The notes under the pieces: model-generated | Told to the model about the DNA's origin: nothing | Database searches by the model: none | The model's input: only the letters and a program-made list of their open reading frames with translations | Source of the DNA: Nanobdellota archaeon | GTDB lineage: Archaea > Nanobdellota > Nanobdellia > Woesearchaeales > JAHJEM01 | Direction of reading: 5' to 3' | Length of the DNA: 32,233 nt | NCBI GenBank assembly: GCA_018825425.1 | Contig: JAHJEM010000139.1 | Location: 1 to 32,233 of the forward strand | Shown here: positions 27,246 through 32,233 of the stretch, piece by piece | How positions within the stretch are numbered: the stretch's first letter is position 1 | Layout of the letters: each line of letters begins with the position of its first letter | Position numbers and translations under genes: made by a program

Positions 27246-27728
27246 ATGCCATACACAGATTTACAAAAACAAGTTTACGACAACAAGATTAAACGAGGAT
27301 TTAATGTCACAGATATTGGAAAAGAGATAATTCTTATGACAGAAGAGCTTGGAGAATTGTGTGATGCCAAACTTTCTAATGATAAAGGCGCGATTATAGA
27401 TGCTATTGGTGACATCATGGTCTATTGCTTAAGCATGTCCTCTCTTTTCAAATGGGATGCTCACGACATTATAGAAGAAGTCACTTTCTCTGGAGATTAT
27501 CTGACCCACATTGGAAGAGAGATTGGAATGCTGGCAAAGACATTCAAGAAAAGTAATCAGCAATCTGTGGACAAGATTGACAGAAGAGCAGAGTTCAAAT
27601 CTCATCTGGGAAAACTCTTGGGCTATTGCAAAGCAGCCTTTTTTGCTGAAGGTTCGAATGAATTGGCCATATTGAAAGGTATTGTGGAGAATAATTCAGT
27701 AAGAAGTCACCAAGGAAAAATAAAATAG
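27246..27728 (+). CDS. MazG-like nucleotide pyrophosphohydrolase
   Basis: MTEELGELCDAK...AIIDAIGDIMVYCLSMS matches the EExxE...ExxD-type MazG helix pattern. Confidence 0.75.
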   Translation: MPYTDLQKQVYDNKIKRGFNVTDIGKEIILMTEELGELCDAKLSNDKGAIIDAIGDIMVYCLSMSSLFKWDAHDIIEEVTFSGDYLTHIGREIGMLAKTFKKSNQQSVDKIDRRAEFKSHLGKLLGYCKAAFFAEGSNELAILKGIVENNSVRSHQGKIK

Positions 27729-27739
27729 TCATTTTATTC

Positions 27740-27951
27740 GTATCTCAAAGCGTACTCAATTAGCATTGAGAAGCTATGAGATACTCATTTTATTCGTATC
27801 TCAAAGCGTACTCAATTAGCATTGAGAAGCTATGAGATACTCATTTTATTCGTATCTCAAAGTTAGCTTGACTCCGTCAATCAACTTTGAGGTATTCGTT
27901 CTACTCATACCTCAAAACATACTCAATTAACATTGAGAAGCTATGAGATAC
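27740..27951. repeat. Array of four about 45-nt hairpins with 56-bp period
   Basis: GTATCTCA...CTCAATtagcATTGAG...TGAGATAC at 27740-27784 and 27796-27840 (identical), structural variant 27852-27895, variant 27907-27951. Confidence 0.88.
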
Positions 27952-27956
27952 TCATT

Positions 27957-29192
27957 TCATTCGTATCTCAAAGCGTCCACAGGCTTCAACTTGCTTCCCT
28001 GATACGCAGGAATTGCCCCTGCTACAACTCCAACAAGCATGGACACAGAAAGTGCCATAACCACAGAATTCAAGGACACAAATGTTCCTCCTCTTGCAAA
28101 AGGTGTGCCACCCATCAGAGTCGGTAGTGCTCCTGAGAGCAAACCTCCAAAGAATGCACCGATTAGCCCGCCGACCAAGCCGATCAATGCAGCATTCAGG
28201 AGAAATATCAATAAGATATCCCGATTCTTTGCACCAATAGCTTTCATTATACCTATTTCTTTTGTCTTCTCGATTACTGATGTGAACATGGTATTTGCAA
28301 TCCCGACTGCACCGACAATGAGTGAGACTGCAGCTATTGCAAGTAGGAACATGCTCATAGAGCTCATCATTTCAGCACGTTGCTCACTCATCTGCTTGTT
28401 TGAGCTTATGCTAAAGTCACGGTCTTTTGCTGTGACATGTCTGATCATCATAAGTTTATTCTCTATCTTTGCTATCGATTCATCCAGATTATTCTCATCT
28501 TTGACCTTCACTATGATAGAATCATATACATCATTGTCTTTATCATCCAGTATTTGATATGCCATCTGCAAAGGCATGTAGATCGTTGTACTAGAATCAT
28601 CAAGGACTCCAACAACCCTAAAAGAGCTGCCTTCGATTGTAATCATCTTGTTTATTCCAAGTGGTTGGTCAAAATATGTGTCTGCAAGTCTTGCACCAAT
28701 AACCACTACGTTCTGATCAGCAGAGTCAAGGAAACGACCATCTCGTATGGTGAGGGTTGTGATCTGTGACCATACCTTCTGGTCAACACCAGTAAGGGAT
28801 ACAGTTCCTTTCTTTCCTAAGAAAGAGACTTCAACACTATCCCTAATCTGAGTATCCATCATCAATATATCTGATATTCCTCGTAATGCCTGTAGGTCTG
28901 AGCGATCAAGCACGATCTCATCTTCAGTCGCTACAGCACCTCCTCCTCCGTCTCTTCCTCTGCCACCTCCCCACATGCCACCCCCTCTTGAGTAACCTGC
29001 AGTAATTGTGAGCAGGTCTCCGCCAAGCGCATTAAGCTGGCTGTTCATTTGAGATTGCATGCCTTCCCCTAGAGAGACGATGGCTATCACTGCAGCAACT
29101 CCTATGACAATACCTATTATGGTCAGCCAGCTACGTAGCTTGCTGTGTACTACCATATTGAATGCGTGCTTGAAGCACTTGATAAGCTTCAT
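27957..29192 (-). CDS. MacB-type ABC transporter permease
   Basis: HSKLRSWLTIIGIVIGVAAVIAIVSLGEGM; ASMFLLAIAAVSLIVGAVGIANTMFTSVIEKTKEIGIMKAIGAKNRDIL; ends KPVDALRYE. Confidence 0.92.
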   Translation of the reverse strand: MKLIKCFKHAFNMVVHSKLRSWLTIIGIVIGVAAVIAIVSLGEGMQSQMNSQLNALGGDLLTITAGYSRGGGMWGGGRGRDGGGGAVATEDEIVLDRSDLQALRGISDILMMDTQIRDSVEVSFLGKKGTVSLTGVDQKVWSQITTLTIRDGRFLDSADQNVVVIGARLADTYFDQPLGINKMITIEGSSFRVVGVLDDSSTTIYMPLQMAYQILDDKDNDVYDSIIVKVKDENNLDESIAKIENKLMMIRHVTAKDRDFSISSNKQMSEQRAEMMSSMSMFLLAIAAVSLIVGAVGIANTMFTSVIEKTKEIGIMKAIGAKNRDILLIFLLNAALIGLVGGLIGAFFGGLLSGALPTLMGGTPFARGGTFVSLNSVVMALSVSMLVGVVAGAIPAYQGSKLKPVDALRYE

Positions 29193-29195
29193 AAT

Positions 29196-30524
29196 TTACC
29201 TCTTCCTGAATATGCTTTTCTTTGATACTCCTTTTTTGGGACCTTCATTATTGTTTTTCTTGCGTCTCGTGTATATGAACACACCCGCAATAACTACTAC
29301 CAATACTATCAGGTACCACTTGCTTTTGGACCAGAAGCTCTGCTGCTGCATACCTCTTCTCTGGAAATTCATAACTTGGGTCGCATCTGTAACTGCAGTT
29401 GTCAATGTACTCTGCGAGGTCATCTCAACGTCTTTTTCCACAGTATTTCTGTTTCCCATGGTGTCAGTGTATGCAATCTGTACTGTCAGTGGCGTATTTG
29501 GTCTTGATCCCATAATTTCTCGAGAGACATTCTGGATGTTGCCCATTCCCCTTGAAGATTGCTGCAAAGTAAAACTTGCAACAGTATAATCTCCTGTGTT
29601 CAGATTTCCGATTATGACGTTGTTTGATCCTGTCACTCGCCAACCTTCTTGATTTGGGATAATGACAGATACGGAGTTTGCAGGATTGCTTCCCACATTC
29701 GCAATGGAGAATGATGTCTCACCTGCTGAACTGTCAGAGAATGCCACTTCAAAATCTGTTCCTCCTCCGACGTAAATTCCTGCAATTGTGGATATTGTTG
29801 TTGTGGTCCCACTGCTTGGATCATTGTATGAAAGGTGCAGGTCAAGCTTGTATAGACCTGCGTCTCCATTTGTATCTGCAATGACTTGATACTCCACTTC
29901 TGCACTCTCGCCGATATCAATACTCTTGATATGCTTGGTATTGTCACTTCCGACTGGAAGGACTATCTCATCCTCATTCTCCCAATAGAATGTCAGATCA
30001 TTGAGAGGAGCATTTCCGACATTGTTTATGGTGAATTTTAGGCTTTCCTGTTTGCCTGGTATAAGTACACTCTTGTCAATGTGTATGATCTCTGCATTCT
30101 CGCCTGTCTCCACGTCGATCGATAGGATTACTTGTGCTTTTGCTGTTGCACCTTCAGTGTAATAGTAGATGTCAAGGTCATGGCTGCCTGTTGGTGCGTT
30201 CTTATCAATACGCAATCGGTATTTAACAATACGCATATCTTCCTCATCCTGATATGCTCTAAGTGTTCCGATCTTCTTGGCTGCATCCTCTCCAGGAACA
30301 AGTTCCAGAGGATAGTCTGGATTCAGCTCAATGACCATGTCATTTGCAGCGCTTCCTCCGAGGTTCTCGATTCCCAGCCTGATCTCCACAATATCACCTG
30401 CGTTGGCAGGATCTGGTTCTTGGTTTACAAGACTAATGTATATTGATGGTATATCTCCTGCACCCGCATGAACAATCGGGGCTAATGCAAGTATTAACAA
30501 TAATAATATTCCGTAGATTTTCAT
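29196..30524 (-). CDS. COG1361/CARDB-like extracellular protein anchored by a C-terminal TM
   Basis: Signal peptide; repeated beta-domain text (PDPANAGDIVEIRLGIENLGGSAANDMVIEL); C-terminal TM WYLIVLVVVIAGVFIYTRRKK. Confidence 0.82.
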   Translation of the reverse strand: MKIYGILLLLILALAPIVHAGAGDIPSIYISLVNQEPDPANAGDIVEIRLGIENLGGSAANDMVIELNPDYPLELVPGEDAAKKIGTLRAYQDEEDMRIVKYRLRIDKNAPTGSHDLDIYYYTEGATAKAQVILSIDVETGENAEIIHIDKSVLIPGKQESLKFTINNVGNAPLNDLTFYWENEDEIVLPVGSDNTKHIKSIDIGESAEVEYQVIADTNGDAGLYKLDLHLSYNDPSSGTTTTISTIAGIYVGGGTDFEVAFSDSSAGETSFSIANVGSNPANSVSVIIPNQEGWRVTGSNNVIIGNLNTGDYTVASFTLQQSSRGMGNIQNVSREIMGSRPNTPLTVQIAYTDTMGNRNTVEKDVEMTSQSTLTTAVTDATQVMNFQRRGMQQQSFWSKSKWYLIVLVVVIAGVFIYTRRKKNNNEGPKKGVSKKSIFRKR

Positions 30525-31231
30525 TTTATCACCTTCTTGTGTGTTCTAATAATCTTACCATCCATCAGTTCAATGGTGGTGTGAGCATAATCTGCTAATT
30601 TAAGGTCGTGAGTGACAAGGATTATTGTCTTTCCCTCATCTTTCCACAATCTTTGCAGCATATCAAGAATCTCTCTGCCAGTTACACTATCAAGTGCACC
30701 TGTAGGTTCATCAGCCAAGATGATTTCAGGGTCAGCAACCAAACTTCTTGCAATGGAAACCCTTTGTTGCTGTCCTCCTGAGAGCTGGGACGGAAGGCTA
30801 TTGAATTTATCGCTCAACCCCACCAGATCTAATATTTTTTTTGCCTGCTCTGTTGCCTTCTTGTCATCCACTTCAAGAAACTCAAGAGGTAAAAGAACGT
30901 TCTGGAATGCAGTCATAGATGGAATAAGATTATATTGCTGAAAAATGAAGCCAATAGTTCTTCCACGAAATGATGAGAGCTCTGATTCGCTTAGAAGGCT
31001 TATGTCTTTTCCCTTAAGAGAAATCTTGCCTCTCGTTGGCATATCAAGACAACCTATAAGATTCATCATAGTTGATTTACCAGAACCAGATGCTCCGATG
31101 ATTGCAATAAAGTCACCTTTTTTTATTTCTACATTTACACCTCTAAGTGCAGGAACCTCTACCTCACCCATCTGGTAGATCTTCCATACATCTTCCAGGT
31201 GAAGCATTGTCTGCCTTGAGTCTTTTTTCAT
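30521..31231 (-). CDS. MacB/LolD-type ABC transporter ATP-binding protein
   Basis: GASGSGKSTMMNLIG Walker A; LSGGQQQRVSIARSLVADPEIILADEPTGALDS. Confidence 0.95.
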   Translation of the reverse strand: MKKDSRQTMLHLEDVWKIYQMGEVEVPALRGVNVEIKKGDFIAIIGASGSGKSTMMNLIGCLDMPTRGKISLKGKDISLLSESELSSFRGRTIGFIFQQYNLIPSMTAFQNVLLPLEFLEVDDKKATEQAKKILDLVGLSDKFNSLPSQLSGGQQQRVSIARSLVADPEIILADEPTGALDSVTGREILDMLQRLWKDEGKTIILVTHDLKLADYAHTTIELMDGKIIRTHKKVIK

Positions 31232-31322
31232 CTTGATCTCATTGCTCCATCTATAATATAATTAGTATTCCTTCTTGTGTTTATAAATGAAATGGATTAA
31301 TCATCCATATTAGAAAAATCTT

Positions 31323-31355
31323 AAAAAAAAAAAAAAATTGAGGGGTTTTCCCCTC
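31323..31355 (-). terminator. Intrinsic-type terminator on the minus strand
   Basis: Minus strand reads GAGGGG-AAAA-CCCCTC-AA-T15 directly at the stop codon of 31355..31885. Confidence 0.7.
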
Positions 31356-31885
31356 TAAGACATTCTACAGCCACCATCGCTACGACCTATGCCCTTTTGC
31401 ATACCATCACCCATGCCAAGCATACCTTTGCTTCGCATACCTTTATGCTGGCCAGGTTCAAAACCTAGCTCGTCTGCAAGTGCATTTGCAGTCTCAAAGT
31501 CCTGGTCCATTCGTGCGTTGTGCATTTCAACAAATGTGTCCCAGTTCTCTTCTGTTATCTGTTCAGCCATTGGATGTGCTCTTTCCAATTTAGCCATTGC
31601 TTCACTCCAAGCCTCATAGTCATCTGCTTCGACTGCTGCACGGATCTCTTCATGGACTTGGTATTGGAGGACTCGTTCATTGAACCGTTCCTCAGTCATG
31701 TGCTGTGCCATAAATGGCTTGTCTCCTGTTTCAACAGAGTCTATGAATGCATCATAGTCTCCTGTTTCTAGCGCGTCTTTCATTGCATCATTGCCTCGAA
31801 AACCATTGCCTCCAAAGGCATAGGTTCCTGCTGCAACCATACCAACAACGAAAACCGCCAAAATTCCTAACATTATTGCTTTCAT
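31355..31885 (-). CDS. Small secreted protein with repeated helical ALETGDYDAF-like units
   Basis: Signal peptide MKAIMLGILAVFVVGMVAAGTYAFGG; repeats ALETGDYDAFIDSVETGD and AAVEADDYEAWSEAMAKLE; Gly/Met-rich C-terminus. Confidence 0.7.
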   Translation of the reverse strand: MKAIMLGILAVFVVGMVAAGTYAFGGNGFRGNDAMKDALETGDYDAFIDSVETGDKPFMAQHMTEERFNERVLQYQVHEEIRAAVEADDYEAWSEAMAKLERAHPMAEQITEENWDTFVEMHNARMDQDFETANALADELGFEPGQHKGMRSKGMLGMGDGMQKGIGRSDGGCRMS

Positions 31886-32017
31886 AATACCACCTCCGTA
31901 GTCTTATTAAAAACAAGATAGACAGAGTCCTTTATAAGCAGGAAGAAGGGAAAATGTGCACTTGAAGTCCACATTTTTTATATAATTTTAAAAATACAGC
32001 CCTATTGGTGATACAGT

Positions 32018-32233
32018 ATGCCTCCAATTCATTATTTCGGACCTCATAATATGATATTTGAACTAATTTATACACTATTGATAGTTTTCCTATGTGGATT
32101 TGTTTATTTCAAGACAACAGAACTGTATCAATTATCAAAATACAAAGGCATTAGTTTTTTTCGAAATGCATTTCTATTCTTTGGACTTGCATATGCTGCG
32201 AGGCTTCTCCTTCATCTGATAATGCTTGGAACA
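32018..32233 (+). CDS. N-terminus of a membrane protein (partial, truncated at window edge)
   Basis: Open frame from ATG 32018: MPPIHYFGPHNMIFELIYTLLIVFLCGFVYFKTTELYQLSKYKGISFFRNAFLFFGLAYAARLLLHLIMLGT... Confidence 0.6.
   Translation, partial: MPPIHYFGPHNMIFELIYTLLIVFLCGFVYFKTTELYQLSKYKGISFFRNAFLFFGLAYAARLLLHLIMLGT

Noticed and set aside
27740-27951. CRISPR array
   Set aside because: The linkers between repeats are nearly constant rather than unique spacers, the units are long palindromes, and no cas genes are nearby.
28039-28557. 172-aa plus-strand ORF opposite the permease
   Set aside because: Antisense to a clear MacB-type permease; no independent evidence.

Overview
The window is archaeal in character. 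It has TATA boxes (TTTATAAA/TTTAAATA) about 29-31 bp upstream of many start codons, an archaeal Elp3, and many secreted or membrane proteins; a DPANN/Woesearchaeota-like source is my inference. From left to right it contains: a PEBP-family lipoprotein; two tandem giant secreted beta-helix proteins with MopE-like DDDxDGxxDCxDxDC repeats; a compact cluster of a PLP-fold protein, a zinc ribbon, a retropepsin-like protease and a RimK-like ATP-grasp ligase; Elp3; a P2-type cation ATPase; a pilin-like protein and a Cys-rich secreted protein; an MnmC2-like methyltransferase; an NrtR-type Nudix regulator; a seven-gene NAD salvage operon (pncB, divergent nicotinamidase, nadE, radical SAM, nadM, degenerate Nudix, nadK); a K+ channel with a zinc-ribbon tail; a MazG-like protein; a 56-bp-period hairpin array; and a MacB-like ABC locus. 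The most interesting signal is the NrtR-NAD regulon. The same palindrome, AGTGT-N7-ACACT, lies exactly 2 bp downstream of the TATA box of both nrtR and the NAD operon. The operon also carries an uncharacterised radical SAM gene and an unusually long leader (about 100 nt) containing a hairpin followed by U6. All calls come from reading the sequence and supplied translations; no database search was run.
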